This document shows, one piece after another, positions 52,488-61,301 of a stretch of DNA of 64,000 nucleotides. Source of the stretch: Clostridiales bacterium (GTDB taxonomy: Bacteria > Bacillota > Clostridia > Oscillospirales > Ruminococcaceae); contig QAMM01000002.1 in NCBI GenBank assembly GCA_003150405.1, positions 124,001-188,000 on the forward strand, given 5' to 3'. The position numbers and the translations under genes are program-made. The notes under the pieces are model-generated. The model did no database searches and was not told where the DNA came from. It saw only the letters and a list, made by a program, of their open reading frames with translations. Numbering within the stretch: position 1 is the first letter of the stretch; each line of letters opens with the position of its first letter.

Positions 52488-53105
52488 ATGAGAATTCTTA
52501 CAGCCGCTGAAATGCGCCAGGCAGAGGCGCGCGCCGTGCAAAACGGAACAAGCTATGAACAGCTCATGGAAAACGCAGGAGTTCAAGCGGCTCAGCAGCT
52601 TACCCGCACACACGCTGGGGCGCCGCGTATCCTGTTTTTGTGCGGGAAAGGAAATAACGGCGGGGACGCCCTTGTCATGGCCCGTTTGCTCACCCTAAAA
52701 GGGTGGGCGGTATCGGTTTCCTTGCTTTGTGGGGAACAGCTTTCGGAGCTCGCTGTCCTCAACCGCAGCCGCCTGCCGGAGCAGGTTCGGATTCTCCCGC
52801 CGGACGACAGTCTGTACGGTGAAATCACCCGGGCGGATCTTCTGGTGGACGCGGTCTTTGGCATCGGGTTCCACGGCGAACTTCCGGAGCCGGTGCGCAT
52901 TGTTTTCCGAGAAGCCAATGCGTCCAATGCAGAACGCATCGCGCTTGATCTTCCCAGTGGAATCAACAGCGATACCGGCGAACAAAGCACCGATTCCTTC
53001 CGCGCTGACCAGACCTTTACCTTCGGCGCCTACAAACCCGCCCTGCTGCTGGATTCCTGCCAACCCTTCTGTGGCGAAATCATCTGTCTGGATATCGGAC
53101 TGTAA
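52488..53105 (+). CDS. nnrE: NAD(P)H-hydrate epimerase (YjeF N-terminal domain)
   Basis: Repairs the R form of hydrated NAD(P)H. It is 205 residues, only the YjeF_N domain; the dehydratase domain that often follows is absent here. Features are MRILTAAEMRQAEARAVQNG, the GNNGGDALVMARLL phosphate motif, VDAVFGIGFHG and LDLPSGINSDTGE. The ATG at 52488 has AAAGGGG upstream. A separate dehydratase (nnrD) gene is not in the window. Confidence 0.9.
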   Translation: MRILTAAEMRQAEARAVQNGTSYEQLMENAGVQAAQQLTRTHAGAPRILFLCGKGNNGGDALVMARLLTLKGWAVSVSLLCGEQLSELAVLNRSRLPEQVRILPPDDSLYGEITRADLLVDAVFGIGFHGELPEPVRIVFREANASNAERIALDLPSGINSDTGEQSTDSFRADQTFTFGAYKPALLLDSCQPFCGEIICLDIGL

Positions 53106-53354
53106 AGCGGCAGATTCTTATTCACAAGAGACCACGCGACGTCTCGCACAATCGAGCATTCATCATTACTCTGTTCCAAGCTGACACCGTCTTTTCAAGG
53201 AGCACCGTTCGGCGTCCCAAAACGTTTCGTTCAATGCTCAATCGTCATGCACCGCCACAGCAAAACGAACATATACACCGACTGCAAAGATGGTTGCTGT
53301 GTGACCACGCCTTGTGTCACTGTGTTGGGACACAGTAGATTTCCGGCATTGGCC

Positions 53355-53390
53355 AAACAGACGCCAGATCCATAATCCGGCGTCTGTTTT
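53355..53390. terminator. bidirectional intrinsic terminator
   Basis: AAACAGACGCC pairs with GGCGTCTGTTT with inner GAT/ATC pairing, T run on both strands. It serves nnrE (plus) and tmcAL (minus). The 53106-53354 stretch holds only a small CTGTGT/ACACAG hairpin and no gene. Confidence 0.82.
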
Positions 53391-53393
53391 GCA

Positions 53394-54581
53394 TTATAGA
53401 AAGATAGCCTTCTGTGTATAATCCTGTCCATACGGCAAAACCTTCGGTACGCCAAGCGCCCAAAACTCTGCAGCATAACGTTCGATCGCCGCAATCCGTC
53501 CGCTGTATGGCGCCAGCTTGGCAAAACTGGTTCCATACGGCAAAGCGGAGGTCTGTTTCATTCGGGCAGCGACTTCCCGTCCACGCTGGTTCATACCGAG
53601 AATCCGCAGGTAAGCAGGCTGTAGCTTCATATCCTCTTGAACCACGCCAAGCGCCGCGTACAGTGCTATCCGGCGCAGGCGTGCGTGCGCGTACCGCTTG
53701 GTCTTGGCAAAGGCATAAAACTCCTCCAAGCTTGTAGCGGAGCGCGCCGCACGCATAAGCCGCTCGCCAAGCCCTTCGGACACATCTGGCAGGCGGTTAA
53801 AATCCGAAATTCCCATAGTTCGAAGCCGGTACAAAATTCCGCGTTCTAGTGTTTCCAACCGGCAGGGGGCACGGCCAATTTCCAATTCACGCCGGTAAAC
53901 TGCCCACGCGGAGGAGGGCAAATACGGCGCCGCCTGAACGGGTCCCGGGCCGGTCAGCATCCCACGGAGGGCCGACGCGCTGGCAAATTGCCCGGAGGGC
54001 TTTCTCCCATCATGGGCGCTTCCCTGCCGCCCCGTTGTCAGCGGCTGAATGGACGAATTCCTGCGTAGCAGTGCCTTCAAATACTCCACGCCGAGGATGT
54101 TGTTGGGCTCTATAAGTGCGGCGGCAACCTCCGGGCCCGCCAGCCGCTCCACCGCCTTCTGGCGTGCAGCCGCATAGGGGATTCCCACTTTCAGCTCCTG
54201 CCGAATGAATCCGTTCACCGCTTCATCGGTGCAGGCTTGCGCCGCTTTCCACAGCGGCGCAAGCCGCCCGCATTCACTGCCGAATCCCAGCCAGTCAATA
54301 CAGCCGGTTCCTTCTAACAGGCCTACCGCCGCGTCGGCAAACATCTCGGCGGAGCAGGCCGCGAACAGCGAGGGAAGCTCCAACACCAGGTCAACTCCAT
54401 TGCGGAGCGCCGCCTCTGCCCGCGACCATTTGGAGAAAAGCGCAGGCTCTCCCCGCTGAACCAAATGACCGCTCATAACTGCCACAACATGGGTGGCTCC
54501 TTGTTCCCGCAGCCAAGACGCCAGCCAAGCGTGTCCGTTGTGATATGGGTTGTATTCTGCTACAATACCAGCTATTTTCAC
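53394..54581 (-). CDS. tmcAL: tRNA(Met) cytidine acetate ligase
   Basis: Makes N4-acetylcytidine at the wobble position of elongator tRNA-Met using acetate and ATP. I chose GTG 54581 (KIAGIVAEYNPYHNGH follows) six bases after GAGGAAA; 395 residues. The N-terminal nucleotidyltransferase motif is AEYNPYHNGHAWL (HxGH-like), followed by VAVMSGHLVQRGEPAL and DLVLELP. It is divergent from ackA, the acetate kinase, an enzyme of the same acetate pool. Confidence 0.9.
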   Translation of the reverse strand: MKIAGIVAEYNPYHNGHAWLASWLREQGATHVVAVMSGHLVQRGEPALFSKWSRAEAALRNGVDLVLELPSLFAACSAEMFADAAVGLLEGTGCIDWLGFGSECGRLAPLWKAAQACTDEAVNGFIRQELKVGIPYAAARQKAVERLAGPEVAAALIEPNNILGVEYLKALLRRNSSIQPLTTGRQGSAHDGRKPSGQFASASALRGMLTGPGPVQAAPYLPSSAWAVYRRELEIGRAPCRLETLERGILYRLRTMGISDFNRLPDVSEGLGERLMRAARSATSLEEFYAFAKTKRYAHARLRRIALYAALGVVQEDMKLQPAYLRILGMNQRGREVAARMKQTSALPYGTSFAKLAPYSGRIAAIERYAAEFWALGVPKVLPYGQDYTQKAIFL

Positions 54582-54610
54582 ACTTTTTTCCTCATTTACG
54601 CCCAAATGGC

Positions 54611-54639
54611 TTGAATTTTATCCCTATTTGTAATAATAT
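54611..54639 (+). promoter_or_regulatory. putative promoter of ackA
   Basis: TTGAAT (54611-54616), 17-bp spacer, TAATAT (54634-54639), about 95 bp upstream of the start. Confidence 0.55.
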
Positions 54640-54734
54640 AATTGATGTGTTGTCTCTGTCAAGGAGGTTTTCTCTTACGGCTGTTCCGCCGGCGGCAGGC
54701 AGACAGAAAATATCGTACAAAGGAGTCAGGATAC

Positions 54735-55943
54735 ATGAAGGTATTGGTAATCAACGCAGGCAGTTCCTCCCTCAAATACCAGCTCATTGATATGACCGAC
54801 GAGTCGGTTCTCGCAAAAGGGAGCTGTGAGCGCATTGGTATTGACGGCGGCGTATTCAAGCAAAAAACCAGCAAAGGCGAATACAAATTCAACGCTGACA
54901 TCCCGAACCACAGCGCAGCCATTAAATTGGTGGTCGATGCACTGACCAGCAAAGAGCATGGCGTCATTGCGTCCATGTCTGAAATTGCTGCGGTTGGGCA
55001 CCGCGTACTGCACGGCGGCGAGAAGTTTTCCGCTTCGGTGCTCATCGACGAAAAGGTCATTGAGGCCATTGAAGAATGCTGTGAGCTTGGGCCGCTCCAT
55101 AATCCGCACAACCTGACCGGCATCCGCGCTTGTGAATCTCTGATGCCGAATGTCCCGCAGATTGCGGTGTTTGACACTGGTTTCCACCAGACCATGCCGC
55201 CGAAAGCCTACATGTTTGGCGTGCCTTACCGTTATTATGAGAAATATCGTCTGCGCAAATACGGCTTCCATGGCACTTCTCACCGCTTTGTCAGCAAAAA
55301 GCTAGGTGAGCTCAACGGCTGGGATATTTCTACCAAAAAAATTGTCACCTGCCACCTTGGCAACGGTTCCTCCATTGCGGCGGTAGACGGCGGCAAATGT
55401 GTAGACACCACCATGGGCTTTACCCCGTTGGACGGCCTTATCATGGGTACCCGCTCCGGCGCCGTCGACCCGTCGGTTGTCCTCTACATCATGAAACATG
55501 AAAATCTCTCCCCGGACGAGATGAATGAAATCCTTAACAAAAAATCCGGCTTCCTTGGCATGTCCGACGGCGTCACCAGTGACTCCCGCGACCTGATCGC
55601 CGCAGCCGAAGGCGGAAACAAAAAGGCGGAGGTCGCCATCCGCACCTTCCGTTACCAGATCAAACGCTACATTGGCGCTTATGCCGCTGCAATGGGCGGT
55701 CTGGATGCTATCATCTTTACCGGCGGCATCGGCGAAAATTCTGACGAGCTTCGTGAAGAATGCTGTGAAGGGCTTGAATTTCTCGGCGTTAAGCTCGACC
55801 TTGCCAAAAACACCGAGCTTAACCGCCATCAGGGCAAGATTTCTACGCCGGACTCCAAAGTTGAGGTTTGGATTGTCCCAACCAATGAGGAACTCCTCAT
55901 TGCACGTGACACCCTTGAAATCGTCAACGGCCTGAAAAAATAA
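54735..55943 (+). CDS. ackA: acetate kinase
   Basis: Interconverts acetyl phosphate plus ADP with acetate plus ATP, the energy-yielding end of fermentation. I chose ATG 54735 (MKVLVINAGSSSLKYQ) with AAAGGAG upstream; 402 residues. ASKHA features are VINAGSSSLK, HRVLHGGEKFS, FDTGFHQTMP, HGTSHRFVS, CHLGNGSSIAAV, MGTRSGAVDPS and FTGGIGENS. The pta gene is not next to it. It is divergent from tmcAL and followed by a strong terminator. Confidence 0.97.
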   Translation: MKVLVINAGSSSLKYQLIDMTDESVLAKGSCERIGIDGGVFKQKTSKGEYKFNADIPNHSAAIKLVVDALTSKEHGVIASMSEIAAVGHRVLHGGEKFSASVLIDEKVIEAIEECCELGPLHNPHNLTGIRACESLMPNVPQIAVFDTGFHQTMPPKAYMFGVPYRYYEKYRLRKYGFHGTSHRFVSKKLGELNGWDISTKKIVTCHLGNGSSIAAVDGGKCVDTTMGFTPLDGLIMGTRSGAVDPSVVLYIMKHENLSPDEMNEILNKKSGFLGMSDGVTSDSRDLIAAAEGGNKKAEVAIRTFRYQIKRYIGAYAAAMGGLDAIIFTGGIGENSDELREECCEGLEFLGVKLDLAKNTELNRHQGKISTPDSKVEVWIVPTNEELLIARDTLEIVNGLKK

Positions 55944-55955
55944 CTTTATTGCGGC

Positions 55956-55992
55956 AAAAGAACCGCAGTCCGAATGGACTGCGGTTCTTTTT
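55956..55992. terminator. bidirectional intrinsic terminator
   Basis: AAAAGAACCGCAGTCC pairs with GGACTGCGGTTCTTTT around a 4-base loop. It ends ackA (plus) and GH42 (minus). Confidence 0.9.
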
Positions 55993-56055
55993 ATTGTTAT
56001 CTTTGCAAGCATATTCCAAATCGTTCCATCTGGATACAACATTGCCCGCTTTTCG

Positions 56056-58041
56056 TTAAAACGTTTTGGTATACACCTGGAACCCAAACGGCGCAAGAGT
56101 GTTGGTCTGGCCGTCAAAATAGCTCATCCAATCCGCTGGGCAGTCAAAGGCCTTTTCTTCTCCGGTATGGTTCAGAACAAAGATATATTCTTTTTCATCG
56201 CTGCGGCGCGCCATCACTTCCACGCCCTCGACTGCTTTACAAAGGCTGGAGACACCTGCCTTTTGCACCAGTTCTTGAGCCAAACGATCCATCAATTCCA
56301 CGCCGGGCTCATTGCCCACATAATACGCAAGCCCATCCCCGTAAGCGTTGACTGTGACCGCCGGAGAACCCGCATAAAATTCAGAAGCGCATACAGCAAG
56401 AGGGGCCGCGCCTTTCAGCGTGATGATATCGCTCCACTTTTCAGCGGTAAAAACATCATTGCCCCAACGCACCTTCAAATCGGTTCCCCACAGACAGTCG
56501 TAATCCAGAACTTCAAGGCCGACCAGCTCGCTCAGGGCACCGGGCAGCTCGCGGTCGCTCATGCAGATGTTGCTACGATCCTTAACACCGGTGCGCATGG
56601 TGAGCAACAGATGTCCGCCGGCCTTGACATAAGCTTTGTATTTCTCCTCCAGCGCCGGATCCATCAGGTACTGAAGCGGCGCAATCAGCAGCTTGTAACG
56701 GCTGAAATCCGACTGGTCACTCACAAAATCCACTGGGATGTTTTGTTTATAAAAAGCACCGTAATATTTTACGACCTGCTCAACATAATCAAGCTTAGGA
56801 TGATGCGGCTGAATTTGCAGAGCGTATTCCTGGTCATAGGAGAAGACAATGCCGACCTCTGGCCGGGGTTTTACCCCCTGGATTTCGGCCATAAGCGGGC
56901 GTACCTTGTGGATAAAATCTTTTAATTCCTCATACCGCCGGCCTGGATTGCCGCTGTGCGGCAGGATGCCATGCCAATACTGCTCGGTGCCAACGGTGCA
57001 GACACGCCAACGGAAATAAACAACGGTATCCGCACCATGCGCAACCGACTGCATGGTCCACATGGAAAGCTGGCCCGGGTTCGGAGCACGGCCCATGGTC
57101 TCCCAGCCGGTAATGCCCGACTGCTGCTCCATAATCCAGAAATTCTGTTCCTTGGTGCCGCGCACAAAGTCGAGCGACGCCGCCAGCTTTTCGTTGGGCT
57201 GATGGGGCGGGTTCGCAAAATAACCGCCAGGGTACTGGTCATGGCTTACAAAATCCAGTGGCTTTGCCAGGTCAAAATAGCTCACCTTATCTGCAAAGCC
57301 CATAAAATTGTGGGTAATAAACTGCCGCTCGGGGCAAATGCTGCGGAGAATATCAATCTGGAACTGCTGGAACTCCACAATCAAGTCGGAACAAAAGCGT
57401 TTCCAATCCAGCATAGCGGATGGATTGTGTCCCGCAACGGTAATTTTCGGCGGATTCACCTGCTCAAAGGCGCTATACCCCTGGCTCCAGAAGCCGGTAC
57501 CCCAAGCGGCGTTGAGCGCCTCTACCGTCTGGTACCTAGCTTGCAGCCATTCGCGGAAGCGAGCGGCGCAGGAAGGGCAGTAGCAGAGATCACCGTGGCT
57601 GTTGCCAAGCTCGTTGTCGATCTGCCAGCCAATGACATTCGGGTTATCCTTAAATCGGTTCGCCATTTCGGTGACAAAGCGTTTGATGTGTACACGGTAG
57701 TTCTGGTTGGACTGGCAGTCGTGGTGCCGTCCGCCGAAAAAGTGCTGAACCCCTTTCGAATCAATCGGCTGGATTTCCGGGCTGCGTTCAATAATCCACG
57801 CCGGCGGCGCTGCGGTGGGGGTGCCCAAAACTGCTTGAATGCCGTGCTCTGCCAGCAGCGCGACCGCTTCCTCAAGCCATTCAAAATGGAATTCTCCCTC
57901 CTGTGGCTCCATCTTCTCCCAGGAGAATTCCGCCATGCGGACAACGTCAATTCCCATTTTCTCCATCAAGGCGGCGTCAGTTTCCCAGCGCTCACGGGGC
58001 CAATGTTCCGGATAATAGTCCACTCCAAAGTAAACTGCCAT
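56056..58041 (-). CDS. beta-galactosidase, GH42
   Basis: A 661-residue GH42 enzyme that hydrolyses beta-galactosides, usually imported galacto-oligosaccharides; no signal peptide is present. The N terminus MAVYFGVDYYPEHWPRERWE is typical. Acid/base Glu144 lies in WQIDNELGNSHG and nucleophile Glu305 in FWIMEQQSG. A Cys-rich zinc site is seen at CYCPSCAARF. It is followed by the trimerisation domain and the C-terminal beta domain. ATG 58041 has GGAGG upstream. The leader is structured and may have two promoters. Confidence 0.93.
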   Translation of the reverse strand: MAVYFGVDYYPEHWPRERWETDAALMEKMGIDVVRMAEFSWEKMEPQEGEFHFEWLEEAVALLAEHGIQAVLGTPTAAPPAWIIERSPEIQPIDSKGVQHFFGGRHHDCQSNQNYRVHIKRFVTEMANRFKDNPNVIGWQIDNELGNSHGDLCYCPSCAARFREWLQARYQTVEALNAAWGTGFWSQGYSAFEQVNPPKITVAGHNPSAMLDWKRFCSDLIVEFQQFQIDILRSICPERQFITHNFMGFADKVSYFDLAKPLDFVSHDQYPGGYFANPPHQPNEKLAASLDFVRGTKEQNFWIMEQQSGITGWETMGRAPNPGQLSMWTMQSVAHGADTVVYFRWRVCTVGTEQYWHGILPHSGNPGRRYEELKDFIHKVRPLMAEIQGVKPRPEVGIVFSYDQEYALQIQPHHPKLDYVEQVVKYYGAFYKQNIPVDFVSDQSDFSRYKLLIAPLQYLMDPALEEKYKAYVKAGGHLLLTMRTGVKDRSNICMSDRELPGALSELVGLEVLDYDCLWGTDLKVRWGNDVFTAEKWSDIITLKGAAPLAVCASEFYAGSPAVTVNAYGDGLAYYVGNEPGVELMDRLAQELVQKAGVSSLCKAVEGVEVMARRSDEKEYIFVLNHTGEEKAFDCPADWMSYFDGQTNTLAPFGFQVYTKTF

Positions 58042-58141
58042 GTGTACTTCCTCCTGAATTGTTTCTTACTTGCTGCGTTGAAAATTTACCTGTGTTTTCC
58101 AGTTAGCACCCATACAAAAAGGACGGATGATGATTTGAGGC

Positions 58142-58273
58142 TATTATACCACATACAGGCCGCAGGCCTGCACCTTAAATGAAAAACGGTTCCCGTTTTT
58201 CCTAAGTGATACAATGTTCCCTCAGGACTCGGAAATCTTCGATTTCTGCCCAGTCCGTGAGGTTATTATACCA
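58142..58273 (-). promoter_or_regulatory. GH42 leader with two -10 copies and hairpins
   Basis: On the minus strand TGGTATAATA occurs twice (plus 58264-58273 and 58142-58151), giving two possible promoters 122 bp apart; the upstream copy has TTGCCC 16 bp ahead. Between them lie an imperfect hairpin (58220-58262), a short perfect hairpin with GAAAAACGG/CCGTTTTTC arms (58181-58201) that resembles a terminator, and a CAGGC/GCCTG palindrome near 58160. A leader-attenuation role is inferred. Confidence 0.5.
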
Positions 58274-58356
58274 TCTTTCTCCCATTGGGCAAAGAGGTAC
58301 ACAAAAAATTTTCCCTAGCTGCCCCACCGCGCTTAAATCACCATAGACTTCGAGGA

Positions 58357-58410
58357 GAAGCAATCAAAATAAGGGCCGGCAAATCTGCCGGCCCTTATTT
58401 TGATTGCTTC
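58357..58410. terminator. 24-bp perfect inverted repeat after the DUF6125-like gene
   Basis: GAAGCAATCAAAATAAGGGC continuing CGGC (58357-58380) is exactly complementary to 58387-58410, with a 6-base loop. A and T tracts inside the stem allow termination in both directions. It sits 24 bp after the stop of the minus-strand gene. Confidence 0.85.
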
Positions 58411-58433
58411 CATATTCATAGTGGATACCGTGC

Positions 58434-58958
58434 CTATTTTAAATCCACCAAGGTAAACCGCCACGAACAGCAGCAGGAGGGATCTCGAACGTCCGGATAA
58501 CAGCTCAGACATTCACAGGCGATGCGATTGTCAATGACCTTCGCAAACCCTGCATATTCTATGAGCCCCACCGGCTTGCATGGGTGGTAATCCATTTGTT
58601 TACGCGCCCGCGCTGTCTGAACTCTGCATTCCATTGTACGGTAGGTTAAGGTGTTTCCTTCCAGCAAAATCTCGTCCCGGTTGATGTTCGCATAAAACCG
58701 GTACTTCAGGGCTTTTGCAAGCCCCTCCAGCCCGGCCCGCTCCGGAAGATCTAAAAACGCCTTGATTCTCCGCGCTTCGGTCACAGTGTAGGTCTTCCAA
58801 GCCTCAGCATCGTGAAACATTGCTTCCTCCATGCCGTACTTGCGCTCGACAGACTGGAACCAGACTCCATCCAGCGCCAGCCAATTTTTGGAGTAAAGCT
58901 GAATTAATTGGATTAACTCCTCCTTACTCAGCGCATTCAACTGTTCCCGATTTGGCAT
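58434..58958 (-). CDS. DUF6125-like cysteine-containing cytosolic protein
   Basis: A 174-residue protein I tentatively place in the DUF6125 group; no function is established. The N-terminal half is helical (MPNREQLNALSKEELIQLIQLYSKNW begins it; positions 1-26), the middle has a KALKYRFYANINRDEILL strand-rich region, and the C-terminal quarter has cysteines in CECLSCYPDV and PSCCCSWRF that could bind a metal or haem-like ligand, after TYRTMECRVQ. It follows mgsA with a gap of about 90 bp. Confidence 0.7.
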   Translation of the reverse strand: MPNREQLNALSKEELIQLIQLYSKNWLALDGVWFQSVERKYGMEEAMFHDAEAWKTYTVTEARRIKAFLDLPERAGLEGLAKALKYRFYANINRDEILLEGNTLTYRTMECRVQTARARKQMDYHPCKPVGLIEYAGFAKVIDNRIACECLSCYPDVRDPSCCCSWRFTLVDLK

Positions 58959-59045
58959 CTGCTCACCGCCTGTAATAAAAATCCGCCGCCTTTTTAAAAT
59001 AGGCCAAACGACGGTATTTCAAAAAAGGAAGGCCAAAGGCCGGTT

Positions 59046-59531
59046 TTACTCCATAAAGGATTCCATGCGGTCCTGAATCTTTTTGTTGTAGTTGATGACC
59101 TGATGATCATATTCCTCGTTCATATAGCAGGAATGCAGCATAAAATCCGCCGTGGCCTTGTTGTTGGCAATGGGGATGTCATACACCACCGCAATGCGAA
59201 GCAGCGCGCGGACATCCGGATCATGCGGCTGAGCCTCCAGCGGATCCCAGAAAAAGATGACCATATCAATGGCACCCTCCACAATTTTGGCGCCGACCTG
59301 CTGGTCGCCGCCAAGCGGGCCGCTGTTGTATGCGCGCACCGGAAGTTCCGTTTCCTCGGCAATCAAACGCGCCGTCGTCCCTGTTCCGCACAAAAAGTGC
59401 TTCTTCAGCTCGCCACTGTTCTCCTTGGCCCACTCCACCAGTTCTTTCTTTTTGCTGTCGTGCGCAATGAGCGCAATGCGTTTCTGCCTGCCGATGGTCA
59501 GGGTCAGGTAATCGTCCGTTAACATAGACAT
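59046..59531 (-). CDS. mgsA: methylglyoxal synthase
   Basis: Converts dihydroxyacetone phosphate to methylglyoxal and phosphate, a bypass when sugar phosphates accumulate. I chose ATG 59531 (MSMLTDDYLTLTIGRQKRIA) with GGAGG upstream; 161 residues. Catalytic features are AHDSKKKELVEW, CGTGTTARLIAEE, SGPLGGDQQVGAKI, FFWDPLEAQPHDPDVRALLR (catalytic Asp and His region) and IPIANNKATADF. It follows trmB directly and shares its operon. Confidence 0.95.
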   Translation of the reverse strand: MSMLTDDYLTLTIGRQKRIALIAHDSKKKELVEWAKENSGELKKHFLCGTGTTARLIAEETELPVRAYNSGPLGGDQQVGAKIVEGAIDMVIFFWDPLEAQPHDPDVRALLRIAVVYDIPIANNKATADFMLHSCYMNEEYDHQVINYNKKIQDRMESFME

Positions 59532-59550
59532 ATCCGTTTCCTCCTGCTTT

Positions 59551-60216
59551 TTATGGTTTGCCCGGCAGCGGCTCTTTGACCGCCACCAGGAATTTAATGG
59601 TTTTGCCAAGCTGCTGAAACATTGTCTCATGCTCGGTCGGCGGGCCTGCATACAAATGGCTTTCCGCCAAATCACGAGTCATACAGCGCACCCGGAAGCC
59701 GCTCTGTTCAAAATAGCCGAGCGAGTCTTCAAACAGACCGTCATCATCGGTGCGGAACCAAATTTCCCCACCGTCCTTTAAAATCTCCCGGTACTGCAAG
59801 AGCTGCCGCGTGTGGGTCAACCGGTGTTTTTGGTCATGTACCTTTGGCCACGGATTGCAAAAATTAATGTAAACCCGCTCCGCCTCATCTGGAGGAGCCA
59901 TCATCAAACGAATGCGTTCAATATCCTGCGACATCAGCCGGACATGTGCAGCAGGATTGGGATCCAGCGCCGAAAGATTGCGCCGGGCAAGGGCGAGCAT
60001 TTCACTTTTAATATCCAACACTAGAAAGTTGATCTCCGGATGCTCTGCCGCAAGCCGGGCTATAAAACCGCCCTTGCCGCAGCCAAGCTCCATCCAGATA
60101 GGCTGCCGCTTTGGGAACGCTTTCTCCCAACACCCTCTATAATCTACAGGGCTTTCCACAAAAAAGCCGCAGGCTGCAAGTTCCGGGCGCGCCCAGGGTT
60201 TGTGCCGGATGCGCAT
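59551..60216 (-). CDS. trmB: tRNA (guanine-N7-)-methyltransferase
   Basis: Methylates G46 of tRNAs with SAM. It is 221 residues. Features are the N-terminal basic region, the SAM motif MELGCGKGGFIARLA near residue 43, the VYINFCNPWPKVHDQKHRLT segment and the C-terminal HLYAGPPTEHET (substrate loop). Its start touches the stop of the HD-domain gene (one-base overlap) so the two are coupled. Confidence 0.94.
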   Translation of the reverse strand: MRIRHKPWARPELAACGFFVESPVDYRGCWEKAFPKRQPIWMELGCGKGGFIARLAAEHPEINFLVLDIKSEMLALARRNLSALDPNPAAHVRLMSQDIERIRLMMAPPDEAERVYINFCNPWPKVHDQKHRLTHTRQLLQYREILKDGGEIWFRTDDDGLFEDSLGYFEQSGFRVRCMTRDLAESHLYAGPPTEHETMFQQLGKTIKFLVAVKEPLPGKP

Positions 60217-60794
60217 TACTCTTTCCCCTCCAGAAAATAGGTTGCTTCCATGTCGGCCGTTGCAAGGGCAAAAGCCAGCGGGAACCTTTCAAACGACGCT
60301 CCCACACTGCGCGGATCTTCCGGGCCGGAAAAGCCCATATGGTAACGGATGGCAAACGCCTCCTCCCGGGTCAGCCGCATAAAGCCGGAGATGATATAAA
60401 CCGACTTCTCCCCATGACCATACGGGAGCTGGTCGTCAAACTCATAACAGGGCACTTTTTGCCACACACCGTTGTCATCCTTGACGTTGCGGGTGCTCCG
60501 TTTGTATATGTTGATTTTGCAGATGTCATGCAACAGTGCAACAATCGCTGCACTTTCCGGACTGACGTCTAAACTATAGATCTCTTTTACCCGCGGACGC
60601 GCCAGATAATCCACTAGGCACTCGTAGACGTTAACGCTGTGCTCCACCAGTCCCCCATCGTAAGAGCCGTGGTACCGTGCGCTTGCCGGAGCGATGAAGA
60701 AATCACTCGCCTTTGAATCCAGGTATTCCAGCAACTTGTCTGCTCCCTCACGGGTGATGTTATTTTTATAAATCTCAAGAAATTTTTCTTTCAT
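60216..60794 (-). CDS. HD-domain hydrolase
   Basis: A 192-residue HD-superfamily phosphohydrolase from ATG 60794 (MKEKFLEIYK), preceded by GGTGA; GTG 60803 is the alternative. Metal ligands are H in GGLVEHSVNVYE, the HD pair in ALLHDICKINIY, H in YGHGEKSV, and D in ALATADMEATY. The length and pattern resemble HD hydrolases acting on nucleotides or nucleotide second messengers, but no substrate can be named. It is the first gene of HD-trmB-mgsA. Confidence 0.86.
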   Translation of the reverse strand: MKEKFLEIYKNNITREGADKLLEYLDSKASDFFIAPASARYHGSYDGGLVEHSVNVYECLVDYLARPRVKEIYSLDVSPESAAIVALLHDICKINIYKRSTRNVKDDNGVWQKVPCYEFDDQLPYGHGEKSVYIISGFMRLTREEAFAIRYHMGFSGPEDPRSVGASFERFPLAFALATADMEATYFLEGKE

Positions 60795-61301
60795 CCAGTT
60801 CACCAGTTACATTCATCTTTTGCTTACGTCGCGTACAATTTTCATTATATCATGTTTGCCAAAAGCCGAAAAGAAGTTTTTGTAATATTTCTTAAAGAGA
60901 AATTACATTTTGTATTATAATGTCGATTTATACAAGTATAAAACAATTTCATTTGCCTATAGAGGTGAACTTTCAACCAAAAGGACGGTCTTTTTCTGTG
61001 AAAAATAGCTCTCTCCGCGCTGTGTGCATACCCAAACAGACTTGCCCCACACCGTTTATCCCCGAATCATCAAAGCATTCCGGCAGTTCTCCAACCCTGC
61101 AATGGGCAAACAAAATCATCCACTTTGGTATCACCACACGGTATACCATTGGATAAGGCCAACTAAAGCCTAGCCGTGCGTTGCAAATCCAAACGCAATT
61201 TTGATAAAAAGCATTGCCGGTTTTATCACAACTCAGAGATTCAAACCGGCAATGATCATCGTTCTATACATTTTGTATTTTAATGACAAAATTCTACAGA
61301 T
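60795..61301. other. intergenic region with divergent -10 elements
   Basis: About 500 bp, AT-rich. A minus-strand extended -10 (TGA TATAAT, 60844-60852) likely serves the HD-trmB-mgsA operon. A plus-strand TATAAT (60916-60921) precedes a weak 78-codon ORF (60920-61156) without clear ribosome binding site; I do not call it a gene. An inverted repeat CATTGCCGGTTT/AAACCGGCAATG (61212-61254) ends the region and may terminate transcription. Confidence 0.5.

Noticed and set aside
60920..61156. 78-codon plus-strand ORF downstream of a TATAAT box
   Set aside because: No convincing ribosome binding site and no protein-like pattern; the -10 box is probably coincidental in AT-rich DNA.
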